Assembly: GCA_023411215.1 (NCBI GenBank)
Contig: JAEYOY010000074.1
Span: forward strand, 1-64,000
Origin: Bacillota bacterium
Lineage (GTDB): Bacteria > Bacillota > Clostridia > Lachnospirales > Lachnospiraceae
Reading direction: 5' to 3'
DNA: 64,000 nucleotides
A program made the position numbers and the translations under genes. Below are positions 44,701 to 52,465 of the stretch, one piece after another. Under the pieces are notes generated by a model, which worked only from the letters and a program-made list of their open reading frames with translations, was not told where the DNA came from and made no database searches. Position 1 is the first letter of the stretch. Each line of letters starts with the position of its first letter.

Positions 44701-45845
44701 TTTGCAATTATATCCGTTGAATAATTTAATAGTTTATCCTCCCAGGTACCGTAGGACTTGGCTATCTCCTTGTTCTCTGTAGTGTTTTTATCGGTAACCA
44801 TACGAAGCTCAGATTTTCGATCAGAGATACGTAAGGTGTCTTTATAAACATTCAAGGTCAAATCAACAACTCCAAGTGCACTACCGCGATTACCTGCCAT
44901 TATAACACTTTTACCATTCATCAGATAAGTCTTTCGATCCACGTTCGGAAGCTGATAATAAGGCGAAGTCATATCTGTTGTCGGAAACAGATTATGCTCA
45001 TGGCCACAGACTACTACATCAATTTCATCAATCTTTGTCAAAGCATAAGCCACGTTCTTGAAGTTAAGCTCGGGTTTCTCAGGACCAATTCCGGTATGGG
45101 ATAAGGCGATGATAACATCCGCACCCGCCTCCTTCAGCTTCTTCGCTTGAATCTTTGCATTCTCCACCATATCTTCCGTCTTCAAAATTCCGGCATAGCT
45201 GTGGGTTTTAGAAGTAAGGGTCGGGATTGTCTGACCGATGATACCAATTTTAACATCTATCTTATTGCCTGCAGTAGAGGTTAAGGTTCTGGTAATCAGC
45301 ATATTTTCCAAGAATGGATATTCACCGGTTTTAGAATCCGTTACGTTTGACACTACCGTTATATCTTTCAAACCTGTGCCGTTCAACTGACGCAGGATGT
45401 ATTCATATCCATAATCAAAATCATGGTTACCGAGGGTGATCGCATCGTAACCAATACGTGTCATTGCTTGATAAATCGGTTGTATCTCCTGCTGGTTCTC
45501 TGCAAATATGTACTCCGTAGTATAGTCAAAAAGTGTATCTCCGGCATCCACAGTTATGATACTTTCTGCTGGAACTTCCTTCTTTGTTTTTAGTATTAAA
45601 TCGGAAAGTCTAGCCAGACCTCCATTGCTGTAATCCACACCTTGCTCATAATCCTTACTGTTTAGCTGTCCGTGAAGATCCGTAGTACCAATTACACGAA
45701 GGCTAACGGTCTCCCTCGAAGATGCAGCTGCCCATGCCTTTTCACCATTAATATCTGCCATATTCCATAGAATACTGACACAGGTAATCACTGTAGCTGC
45801 TGCGATTACCCACTTGCTTCTTCTACGCATACTTGTTTTTCTCAT
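41790..45845 (-). CDS. Large secreted 5'-nucleotidase / 2',3'-cyclic phosphodiesterase with repeat domains
   Basis: A 1351-residue exported enzyme. The signal peptide has a twin-basic start (MRKTSMRRRSKW) and ends near 'AWAAAS'. The metallophosphatase domain (about residues 48-360) carries all metal motifs: 'TTDLHGQ', 'VDAGDTLF', 'TLGNHDFDYG', 'ALSHTGIG' and 'VVCGHEHN'. The 5'-nucleotidase C-terminal domain follows (about 380-610, 'PYNNYIYLYTITGKQLKEWLEW'). The remaining 700 residues form about seven Ig-like/carboxypeptidase-regulatory-type repeats ('KTKITGRGEPNAKIIFEAYTG', 'EVTLTIGDAVYTS'). No LPXTG or SLH anchor is visible. It probably scavenges extracellular nucleotides. AAGGAGTGAAC precedes the ATG at 45845; a GTG two codons earlier is the alternative. 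Confidence 0.92.
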   Translation of the reverse strand: MRKTSMRRRSKWVIAAATVITCVSILWNMADINGEKAWAAASSRETVSLRVIGTTDLHGQLNSKDYEQGVDYSNGGLARLSDLILKTKKEVPAESIITVDAGDTLFDYTTEYIFAENQQEIQPIYQAMTRIGYDAITLGNHDFDYGYEYILRQLNGTGLKDITVVSNVTDSKTGEYPFLENMLITRTLTSTAGNKIDVKIGIIGQTIPTLTSKTHSYAGILKTEDMVENAKIQAKKLKEAGADVIIALSHTGIGPEKPELNFKNVAYALTKIDEIDVVVCGHEHNLFPTTDMTSPYYQLPNVDRKTYLMNGKSVIMAGNRGSALGVVDLTLNVYKDTLRISDRKSELRMVTDKNTTENKEIAKSYGTWEDKLLNYSTDIIAKLKDGELIQNFYGMLGDNAAIQLLNDSKIDYAARYVQTAGMQYQDYPIIAASTYMAYGAINVEDFINIHDDITESDLSAIQPYNNYIYLYTITGKQLKEWLEWSASAYETTSNGSKWSGGVMNELMKQNGIKSLLREDWLNDWSNFYVFDGIDYVINPFSEPRYDLSGNRIGLGERITSLSHNGKPVTDDMKFLLATNKITKPTTANKGVETQEVLKGFNRTQTVLSKYISLLAVDGSVTPQVDNNWRIHIPEDKSFIVKVPYMGTELFKKTVWYKSHLMDIDLYGYFAAAYPAAGKDTVSPHIVASPVITSATASPYKVAVQVTDRSEIKTVRYMTGTMKIEDFSETKGMSLETDNTFTVTNNGNYTIYAEDSEGNKSIYLLTIDNFRDDLLASPTIDSYTNRKTKITGRGEPNAKIIFEAYTGVYESKISKTGTFSYALPAQPSGTVVSVYVKNEANGLESARVSVTVKRTGPNMPSINPIMNANGYISGDLNDNDAVLIAIVGDTVYVPEKGGKELYQKSTEIYNPSLKIVEVGFESDNLGFCTLFVPPQIGGADVTVYSLDHVSRSSRVYNTKVREVGPNAPVVFEITNIENTIRGYIPGAAEKIYDVTIKLGKASYTVKSDEKGNFRYQLAEQLQAGDKIGVTAYDEKNGSSRSSYTTELIVGDIEKYIKGDNTNLTLNRVTDISYLVSGNFAEKGLVYVAIANDAGKSFKSVINSLETDEFGKFRLRLDQKLDAGNIVYALVRFDNGKIYTANKTEVLASKPDMPTLVKTITNTDNTVQLVAKKGSEVTLTIGDAVYTSTKAEYDSENNRYLYTLEIDRVVSGTKVKAIAKNAAGSSDILTFVIVKAAPDQPKVDNIKKGATKVTGKIELLDYVAPDEEKTGAEGDTEATKKEEIPERFKDAPEKVAKTQTRIYAQIGKKYYEGDITNAGKFTIKIPSQKSGTEITVFGMNKAGRGPQIKVVVK

Positions 45846-46020
45846 GTTCACTCCTTGCTCGTAGTAGGAAACCTATATTATTCAGATTAAGTTATCAAAA
45901 CCCATCAACCATATAAAATTTGCTTATTTGCACAATCCTTTATACACTAATTCATTAATATGAACTGTGACAATTATCGAAAGTTTATATATAAATAGGC
46001 TTTTGACACTCTATTCTTAT

Positions 46021-46121
46021 TAAAAAATCGGAAGAAGCTTAATCATTTCCTTAAAGTTTTCAACCCATGACGACACGGATGCATGAAAACTTTGACAGAT
46101 AGGTTTCGTTTCTTCCGATTT
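46021..46121 (-). terminator. Large two-stem terminator of the cysE-cysS-mrnC operon
   Basis: An outer stem AAATCGGAAGAA (46025-46036)/TTCTTCCGATTT (46110-46121) encloses a second stem AAAGTTTTCA (46053-46062)/TGAAAACTTT (46084-46093). On the minus strand the structure is followed by TTTTTTAAT. It lies in the 377-nt gap 45846-46222. Confidence 0.7.
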
Positions 46122-46222
46122 GATTATATAGAAATCCATTTACAAAATTAGTTACCTTTGCCAGTGTTTCACATCCTAGTACTATTCTAGGATATCAATA
46201 AGTCAATTTAGTGGCAAATTTC

Positions 46223-46684
46223 TTACGAAATACTTACCATTTTGTTAATTTGTGGTTGAATCAGCTCCAGAAGCCGATCCATTTGATCCGTCAGATACAG
46301 ATATCCCATCAATGCTTCTAGACCGGTAGCTGTGCGATATTCCACTACTCCGGCATTCTTTGCCGAGGTAAAGGATTTCGCATTACGCCCCCTCTTAAAT
46401 ATCGCATTCTCTTCCTCTGTCAACTGTTCCTTAATCATATGATATAACTCTGCCTGAGCAGAAGCCTGCACAAGTTTGGAGCATCGCTTATGAAGCTTAT
46501 TGACCGGTGCGTTACCACTTTCCACCACGCTTGTACGGATAATCAGATCAAAAATAGAATCCCCGATAAAAGCTAGTGTCAATGGGGAGTAGGTCTTAAT
46601 GTCAGTCTCTGGCAGTCCCAGAACCTTCCCTAAATACCCTGCAATCCTGATATCAGACTTTTCATTAACTAACTCCTTTTCCAT
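46223..46684 (-). CDS. mrnC: Mini-ribonuclease III
   Basis: A 153-residue RNase III-like nuclease lacking a double-stranded RNA-binding domain; in Bacillus it matures 23S rRNA ends. The RNase III catalytic region is visible: 'YSPLTLAFIGDSIFDLIIR' with the acidic residue, and 'KNAGVVEYRTATGLEALMGYLYL' with the conserved Glu-Ala. The gene overlaps the cysS end by 16 nt, and its ribosome-binding site (AAGGAG) lies inside cysS, so the two are coupled. The cysS-mrnC order is common in Firmicutes. Confidence 0.95.
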   Translation of the reverse strand: MEKELVNEKSDIRIAGYLGKVLGLPETDIKTYSPLTLAFIGDSIFDLIIRTSVVESGNAPVNKLHKRCSKLVQASAQAELYHMIKEQLTEEENAIFKRGRNAKSFTSAKNAGVVEYRTATGLEALMGYLYLTDQMDRLLELIQPQINKMVSIS

Positions 46685-48072
46685 CTTACTCCTTCTCTGG
46701 TATCCTCTAGCAGAATGCCCTTTTCCAATAACAGATTTCTTATTTCATCCGATCTGGCAAAGTCCTTATTCTTTCTAGCTGCCTGTCGTTCTTCAATGAG
46801 TCTCTCTATATCCGCATCCAGCATTTCCTCTTCCTTCTTGGTGCTAATACCAAGTATATCACAAAGCTTTACAATCAGATCATAGACAGACTGAACAAAA
46901 GCTTTGGTGCTGTCGCCGCTGCAGTTGGTATTGGCAAGCTTCACCAGTTCGAATATCGCAGCAATAGCGTCTGCCGTGTTAAAGTCATCATCCAGAGCCG
47001 CTCTATACTTATTATGCAAGCCTTCTGCTTCTCCCAGTAACTTCTTCTCCTCTTCTGTTACTTCATCGCTTGATAAAGCGTCTCCGGATAAGAAAAACTC
47101 CAGTTGTCCTATTGCAGTGAGGATTCTCGTTAAGGAATTCTTCGCGGACTCCATTAGCTCCTTGCTGAAATTAAGTGGGCTGCGATAGTGGGAATTCAGC
47201 ATAAAGAAACGAACAACCTGAGGATCATATTGTTCGCAGATTTCGCGCACCGTAAAGAAGTTCCCTTCGGATTTGGACATCTTTTTGTTATCAATATTTA
47301 AGAAGGCATTGTGCATCCAATATCTCGCGAATTCCTTTTCATTGCAAGCTTCACTCTGGGCAATTTCATTCTCATGATGGGGAAATACCAGATCCTCTCC
47401 ACCAGCATGGATGTCAATCTGCTCACCAAGGTATTTTCTGCTCATTACGGAGCATTCGATATGCCAACCCGGTCTGCCATCACTCCAAGGAGATGGCCAG
47501 GAGGGCTCCCCCTCTTTCTTTGGCTTCCATAATACGAAATCCATCGGATCTTCCTTCTCATCACTTACAGCAATACGTGCACCTGCTTCCAGATCATCGA
47601 TTTTCTTTTTGGAAAGCTTACCATACTCCGGGAAGCTTCTGGTCTTAAAATATACTGTGCCGTTCTTCTCATAGGCATGACCCTTCTTAATCAGATCACC
47701 GATCATCTCTACCATGTCTTCGATTTCCTCCGTAGCCTTGGGATGAATGGTTGCTTCCCTGACGTTTAACGCATCCATATCAGTGCGAAACTCTTTGATA
47801 TATCGCTCGGAAATCTCGGTTGCAGAGATGCCCTCTTCGTTTGCTTTTTTAATGATTTTATCATCCACATCCGTGAAGTTTGATACAAAGATAACCTGAT
47901 ACCCAAGATACTCCAGGTATCTGCGGAAGGAATCAAATACAATGGTTGGTCTTGCGTTTCCAATATGAATATAATTGTATACGGTCGGTCCGCAGACGTA
48001 CATTCTCACCTTCCCTTCCTCTAAGGGAACAAATTCTTCTTTTTTCTGAGTTAAGGTATTATAGATTCTCAT
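46669..48072 (-). CDS. cysS: Cysteinyl-tRNA synthetase
   Basis: A 467-residue class Ia synthetase charging tRNA-Cys. Signatures: 'YVCGPTVYNYIHIGNARPTIVFD' region containing HIGH-like 'HIGN' and a zinc-ligand Cys, 'CSVMSRKYLG', 'GGEDLVFPHHENEIAQSEAC', and the KMSKS loop 'NKKMSKSEGNFFT'. Length is normal. GGAGGAAGAAGC precedes the ATG. It lies 102 nt after cysE, and both sit behind a T-box whose specifier reads a Cys codon, so charging of tRNA-Cys feeds back on this operon. Confidence 0.97.
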   Translation of the reverse strand: MRIYNTLTQKKEEFVPLEEGKVRMYVCGPTVYNYIHIGNARPTIVFDSFRRYLEYLGYQVIFVSNFTDVDDKIIKKANEEGISATEISERYIKEFRTDMDALNVREATIHPKATEEIEDMVEMIGDLIKKGHAYEKNGTVYFKTRSFPEYGKLSKKKIDDLEAGARIAVSDEKEDPMDFVLWKPKKEGEPSWPSPWSDGRPGWHIECSVMSRKYLGEQIDIHAGGEDLVFPHHENEIAQSEACNEKEFARYWMHNAFLNIDNKKMSKSEGNFFTVREICEQYDPQVVRFFMLNSHYRSPLNFSKELMESAKNSLTRILTAIGQLEFFLSGDALSSDEVTEEEKKLLGEAEGLHNKYRAALDDDFNTADAIAAIFELVKLANTNCSGDSTKAFVQSVYDLIVKLCDILGISTKKEEEMLDADIERLIEERQAARKNKDFARSDEIRNLLLEKGILLEDTREGVRWKRS

Positions 48073-48174
48073 GCTTCTTCCTCCTACTTACTTGTAATAC
48101 CATACCGGAGGTGCCTCCTCCACGTATTTTATCTGTATCTTTATGTTTGTCTGTTCTTATTACCATCAGATCTA

Positions 48175-48897
48175 TCAATGATGAAGTAGCCGCTCCTTCT
48201 CCTCCTGCTTAGAGGAAAATGTATCTTTATCAATCTTTTTCTCCAGCTCTTCAATCAAGTTGTTCAGTCTCTTAAGCTCTGTTCTCAGACAGATATTCTC
48301 GTTCCGGAGACCTGCCATCTCCTTCATAACAGGATCTGGTAGATGAACCTGATCCATATCTTCTCTGGGAACTCGTACATCATTCTTCTTTACAACTCTT
48401 CCGGGTACTCCGACCACGGTTGAGTTCGGCGGTACCTCCGAGAGTACCACGGAGCCCGCACCGATCTTTGAGTTTTCACCAATGGTGAAGGATCCTAATA
48501 TCTTGGCCCCTGCACTGATCATTACATTATTGCCTATGGTCGGATGGCGCTTGCCATGCTCTTTACCGGTACCTCCGAGAGTAACTCCCTGATATAAAGT
48601 AACGTTATCTCCGACTATTGCAGTCTCACCGATCACAACTCCATGGCCATGATCAATAAAAAGGCCCTTACCAATTGTAGCTCCCGGATGTATCTCAATA
48701 CCGGTCTTTCTCACGGTCCGCTGAGAGTACCATCTGGCGAGAAAATAGTGTTTTCTTACGAATAAATAATGGGCAATTCGATATCTTATGATGGCTCGAA
48801 AGCTCGGATAGAGAAAAACCTCAAGTGGTGTCTTAATTGCAGGATCTCTTTCTTTAATTATCTGCATTTCATCTTTAATATATTTAATGAACCCCAT
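48175..48897 (-). CDS. cysE: Serine O-acetyltransferase
   Basis: A 240-residue enzyme converting serine and acetyl-CoA to O-acetylserine, the cysteine precursor. The N-terminal helical part is short, as in the EpsC/SrpH group. The hexapeptide beta helix carries 'IEIHPGATIGKGLFIDHGHGVVIGETAIVGDNVTL' with the catalytic Asp-His pair, 'KRHPTIGNNVMISAGAKILG' with the second active-site His, and 'PPNSTVVGVPGRVV'. The C-terminus is extended by a coiled coil ('LRNENICLRTELKRLNNLIEELEKKI') of about 50 residues. The ATG at 48897 follows AAAGGGGATGTAAAT. First gene of the T-box operon. Confidence 0.94.
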   Translation of the reverse strand: MGFIKYIKDEMQIIKERDPAIKTPLEVFLYPSFRAIIRYRIAHYLFVRKHYFLARWYSQRTVRKTGIEIHPGATIGKGLFIDHGHGVVIGETAIVGDNVTLYQGVTLGGTGKEHGKRHPTIGNNVMISAGAKILGSFTIGENSKIGAGSVVLSEVPPNSTVVGVPGRVVKKNDVRVPREDMDQVHLPDPVMKEMAGLRNENICLRTELKRLNNLIEELEKKIDKDTFSSKQEEKERLLHH

Positions 48898-48954
48898 ATT
48901 TACATCCCCTTTGAGAATTAAATTCAATTGAAAGCATACATTAGCATATTTTGT

Positions 48955-49220
48955 CGGAACGAATCAAAAACACCGCCTCTCAAATATAGAGGCGGTGAAA
49001 TACGCGGTTCCACTCTATTTGTAAGTCTTTAAGCTTAACTTACATCTTAGTACAGATAACGGCTGTTACCGTGTTTGGCTAAGCTACTGCCTCACCGAAC
49101 CAGCTCCCGGATGCACTTCCCTCATAGTTTTGTAAAGAATGCTTTCAGCCGGTGACATTCTATCTCTGCTACTTTCGTTATGAGCTACTTTTCCGTTCAT
49201 TGCTTTTTACATTATATATT
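48955..49220 (-). promoter_or_regulatory. T-box riboswitch, specifier TGC (cysteine)
   Basis: Read on the minus strand, an approximately 260-nt leader contains the T-box core GTGGAACCGCG (49003-49013), which can base-pair in the antiterminator. It is followed by the competing terminator CACCGCCTCT...AGAGGCGGTG (48971-48997) with a TTTTT tail. Upstream are the stem-I features (AGCAGAGATAGAA at about 49157-49169) and the likely specifier TGC (49113-49115) inside GAAGTGCATCC. Uncharged tRNA-Cys would stabilise the antiterminator and switch on cysE-cysS-mrnC. Confidence 0.92.
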
Positions 49221-49224
49221 GCAT

Positions 49225-49253
49225 ATTGTATGCATTGTTGAATTATTTGTCAA
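49225..49253 (-). promoter_or_regulatory. Promoter of the T-box cysE operon
   Basis: TTGACA (49248-49253), 17 bp, TACAAT (49225-49230) on the minus strand, immediately downstream of the ispF stop codon. Confidence 0.85.
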
Positions 49254-49262
49254 CAACTTTTA

Positions 49263-49814
49263 TCAATTACGCTTAGAGCAGCCACCGCAACCGCTACAAC
49301 CGCCGATTGTTTGACCAGGGGTCGCATCAAACTGGTAGTTTTGCATGCTTTCCAGCAGGCAGACTGCATTCGCGGCAATTCCCAGCCCGGCTCCGGTAAA
49401 GCCAAGTCCCTCCTCTGTCGTAGCCTTGACATTGATTCGGTCCTCTTCTATTCCAAGTGCCTGTGCCATATTCTTTACCATGATCGGAATAAAATCTGCC
49501 AGCTTAGGTCTCTGGGCAATTAAAGTGGCATCGATATTCTCGATCAAGTATAGCTTATCTTCCAGAAGTGACTTCACATGCTTTAGTAATTCTATACTGG
49601 ATGCTCCCAGGTATGCCTCATCGGTATCCGGAAAATGCTTACCGATATCACCGAGTGCCGCGGCTCCCAGTAAAGCATCCATAACTGCATGTATTAGAAC
49701 GTCTGCATCAGAATGACCTAATAACCCCTTTTCATACGGGATTGTAACCCCTCCAAGAATCAACTCTCGACCCTCGACTAATTTATGAACATCATAACCT
49801 GTTCCAATTCTCAT
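49263..49814 (-). CDS. ispF: 2-C-methyl-D-erythritol 2,4-cyclodiphosphate synthase with Cys-rich tail
   Basis: Enzyme of the MEP isoprenoid pathway. The core (residues 1-157) is complete: 'RIGTGYDVHKLVEG' with zinc ligands Asp and His, 'HSDADVLIHAVMDALLGAA' with the third ligand, 'IDATLIAQRPKL', and 'KATTEEGLGFTGAGLGIAANAVCLL'. About 25 residues follow that typical IspF lacks, ending 'TIGGCSGCGGCSKRN', a Gly/Cys cluster that could bind a metal. GGAGGAAATTATTATAT precedes the ATG. It is transcribed separately from cysE. Confidence 0.95.
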   Translation of the reverse strand: MRIGTGYDVHKLVEGRELILGGVTIPYEKGLLGHSDADVLIHAVMDALLGAAALGDIGKHFPDTDEAYLGASSIELLKHVKSLLEDKLYLIENIDATLIAQRPKLADFIPIMVKNMAQALGIEEDRINVKATTEEGLGFTGAGLGIAANAVCLLESMQNYQFDATPGQTIGGCSGCGGCSKRN

Positions 49815-49908
49815 ATATAATAATTTCCTCCAAATTTATCATTAAGATATTTATTTAATACCACTCTATTATTATACACGATGTAGGCTGGTTAATCCAG
49901 TTACACTT

Positions 49909-49945
49909 TCAGCGGTGTTGATTAAGTACCGATCAACACCGCTGA
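49909..49945 (-). terminator. Terminator of the alpha-galactosidase gene
   Basis: TCAGCGGTGTTGAT and ATCAACACCGCTGA form a perfect 14-bp stem around a 9-nt loop. The T-run is weak. Confidence 0.65.
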
Positions 49946-50031
49946 GTATTTGCACTTCATTATTATTTTATCCGAATACTACTAATTAACACAAACTGAT
50001 TCAAAGAATTACTTTGCCTGGTTAGTAGGGT

Positions 50032-51354
50032 TTACTGGTAATCTTTCATATATGTTCCGTGGGCTGCGATTAATTCATCGCACATTGCCACAATATCATC
50101 AATGGACAACTCGGCTGCCGTATGAGGATCCAGCATGGCTGCCTGATAGATATGCTCGCGATTTCCGGTTACGGCTGCTTCAATGGTCAGGAGCTGTGGA
50201 TTGATGTTGGTCATATTCATTGCTGCCAGCTGTACAGGAAGCTTTCCGACATGACAGGGATGAATTCCGCCTGCATCCACAAGACAAGGTACTTCCACAC
50301 ATGCCTCGGTCGGGAGATTATCGATTAAACCGGTGTTCAATACATTTCCGCCGATCTTGATGGGTTTATTTGTTACTACCGCTTCCATGATATAGGAGGC
50401 ATATTCCTCGGAACGCTCATGGGTGATTTTTCCGTCCTGCAATATGTTGTTCTTTTCCTCTTCCCAGCCTTTGATCTGATTAATGCATCTTCTAGGATAT
50501 TCATCTAAAGGTATCTGGAAATCCTCGATCAACTGTGGATAACGAGATTTGATAAAGAAGGGGTTGTATTCCGCATTATGCTCACTGGATTCGGTACAAT
50601 AATATCCGAGACGACGGATGTATTCATAACGCACCATATCATTATGCTTTTCCTCTGCATTCTTTTTCGCTGCTCTCGCCTTGATAGCCGGGTATAGATC
50701 ATTGCCTTCCTTATCCTTTAGGTCTAAAAGCCATGCCATATGATTGATTCCGGCAATCAATTCCTTCCTTCCTTCAATCTTATCCTCCATGCCGAGGCCT
50801 TTAAGAAGATCTCTGGAGCATACCTGTACGCTATGGCACAAGCCTACCGTCTTAATCTTAGTATAGCGCTGCATATATCCGGTCAAAATTGCCATCGGAT
50901 TGGTATAATTCAAAAATAATGCATCGGGACAAACCTCTTCCATATCCCTTGCAAAATCTCTCAGTACCGGTATGGTTCTGAGTCCCCTCATGATTCCCCC
51001 GATACCAAGGGTATCCGCGATAGTCTGCTTCAGGCCGTATTTCTTGGGTATCTCAAAATCAGTAATGGTGCATGGATCATAGCCTCCTACCTGAATCGCA
51101 TTCACTACGAAATCTGCATTACGAAGCGCATCCTTTCTTTGCTCCACTCCAAGATAGGTCTTGATTGCAGCACGAGAGGAATTGACATTTTTGTTGATTG
51201 CATTTAATATAATCTCAGACTCTTTCAGTCGGTTTTCATCAATATCATATAATGCAATCTCTGCATCACGTAGACTGGGGGTACACATGCAGTCTCCAAG
51301 AACATTTCTTGCAAATACAGTGCTTCCGGCACCCATAAATGTAATTTTAATCAT
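50032..51354 (-). CDS. Alpha-galactosidase/alpha-glucosidase, glycoside hydrolase family 4
   Basis: A 440-residue NAD- and Mn-dependent glycosidase of the GH4 family (MelA-like). The Rossmann start 'KITFMGAGSTVFARNVLGD' binds NAD. 'NYTNPMAILTGY', 'GLCHSVQVC' (metal-binding Cys, next to His) and 'GINHMAWLLDL' (metal-binding His) are the family's catalytic landmarks. The C-terminal 'NTGLIDNLPTEACVEVPCLVD' is typical. Cytoplasmic hydrolysis of alpha-galactosides or alpha-glucosides is expected. AAAAGGAGTAACATT precedes the ATG at 51354. It is divergent from an AraC regulator gene, its probable controller. I am confident of the family; the exact sugar is inference. Confidence 0.93.
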   Translation of the reverse strand: MIKITFMGAGSTVFARNVLGDCMCTPSLRDAEIALYDIDENRLKESEIILNAINKNVNSSRAAIKTYLGVEQRKDALRNADFVVNAIQVGGYDPCTITDFEIPKKYGLKQTIADTLGIGGIMRGLRTIPVLRDFARDMEEVCPDALFLNYTNPMAILTGYMQRYTKIKTVGLCHSVQVCSRDLLKGLGMEDKIEGRKELIAGINHMAWLLDLKDKEGNDLYPAIKARAAKKNAEEKHNDMVRYEYIRRLGYYCTESSEHNAEYNPFFIKSRYPQLIEDFQIPLDEYPRRCINQIKGWEEEKNNILQDGKITHERSEEYASYIMEAVVTNKPIKIGGNVLNTGLIDNLPTEACVEVPCLVDAGGIHPCHVGKLPVQLAAMNMTNINPQLLTIEAAVTGNREHIYQAAMLDPHTAAELSIDDIVAMCDELIAAHGTYMKDYQ

Positions 51355-51602
51355 AATGTTACTCCTTTTCATTTGATTGTTTATTAGCTCAATTATATCG
51401 GCTACCGTATAACGAATCTATGCTTTATGTTTCAAGAAATTGTTGTTTTGTTGACCAAACCTGATTCATCGTAATATCGATACCCAATAACTTGAAATCA
51501 AAACCATTAATTAACTGAAAACCCCATTGAGGATCAATTATCCTAATACTGACATGATTATGAAATACTTTTCCTAATTAATAAAAAATATAAGGAGAAC
51601 AC

Positions 51603-52457
51603 ATGAAAGCAATCGTAAATGAGATCCTACCAAATATTATTTCTCACCGCCCTTTCATTTTGTATCACTGCGGTCATGAAGAATGCGCTCCCAGCCATTC
51701 CTTCGGACCTGCAATACGTCCCCATTACCTGCTGCATTTTATCCGTCGTGGAAAGGGAACCTTCCATGTAGGTAACAAAGTCTACCCGGTGGGTGAAGGC
51801 GAAGGCTTTCTTATCTATCCGGGAGTTACGACCTTTTACCAGGCCGATGAGTCCGATCCCTGGGAATATTGCTGGATTGGCTTTGATGGCTCTGATGTGG
51901 ATATAATGCTGACTAATTGCGGTCTATCCCATACCAGCCACCTGGTCAGGGATTATAGCCATGGTCTTCTTTGGGATGATTTTATGTCCTTGATCGCTGC
52001 CTTTCACCACCTGCAAAGCAATGATTTTGCATGCCTGGGGCTACTCTATCAATGCTTTTCTCATATGTGTCCTCCAAAGGACCCTAACAAAACTATGCTG
52101 AATGAGCATTATATCGCTAAGGCAATGGATTATATTCATAATAATTATGCTTATGATATTAAGATAACGGATATCTCCGGATATTTGAACATCGACCGTA
52201 CCTATCTTTTTAAGCTATTCCAAAAGCATCTTGGTATTTCACCAAAGGAATACCTTACAAAGCACCGTATTACTATAGCGCAGCATCTTCTGGAAGCCTC
52301 CTCTCTATCCATGTCGGAGATTGCTTATTCCTGCGGCTTTCAGGATGCCTCCTCCTTTGATAAGCATTTTAAAAGGCTTCTACATATCACACCGCTTCAG
52401 TATCGACATACTGCGCCTCATCAAAAAGAAGTATTTATCATCCATAAGTCTGAATAG
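51603..52457 (+). CDS. AraC-family regulator, probable control of the GH4 gene
   Basis: A 284-residue regulator with an N-terminal cupin ('HYLLHFIRRGKGTFHVGNKVYPVGEGEGFLIYPG', about residues 40-75) and a C-terminal AraC domain (HTH motifs 'DIKITDISGYLNIDRTYLFKLF' and 'SMSEIAYSCGFQDASSFDKHFK', about residues 180-270). It is transcribed away from the GH4 gene across 248 bp. AAGGAGAACAC precedes the ATG. The layout matches the raffinose/melibiose regulators MsmR and RafR. It converges on the ASKHA gene with an 8-nt gap. Confidence 0.92.
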   Translation: MKAIVNEILPNIISHRPFILYHCGHEECAPSHSFGPAIRPHYLLHFIRRGKGTFHVGNKVYPVGEGEGFLIYPGVTTFYQADESDPWEYCWIGFDGSDVDIMLTNCGLSHTSHLVRDYSHGLLWDDFMSLIAAFHHLQSNDFACLGLLYQCFSHMCPPKDPNKTMLNEHYIAKAMDYIHNNYAYDIKITDISGYLNIDRTYLFKLFQKHLGISPKEYLTKHRITIAQHLLEASSLSMSEIAYSCGFQDASSFDKHFKRLLHITPLQYRHTAPHQKEVFIIHKSE

Positions 52458-52465
52458 CAGACCTA

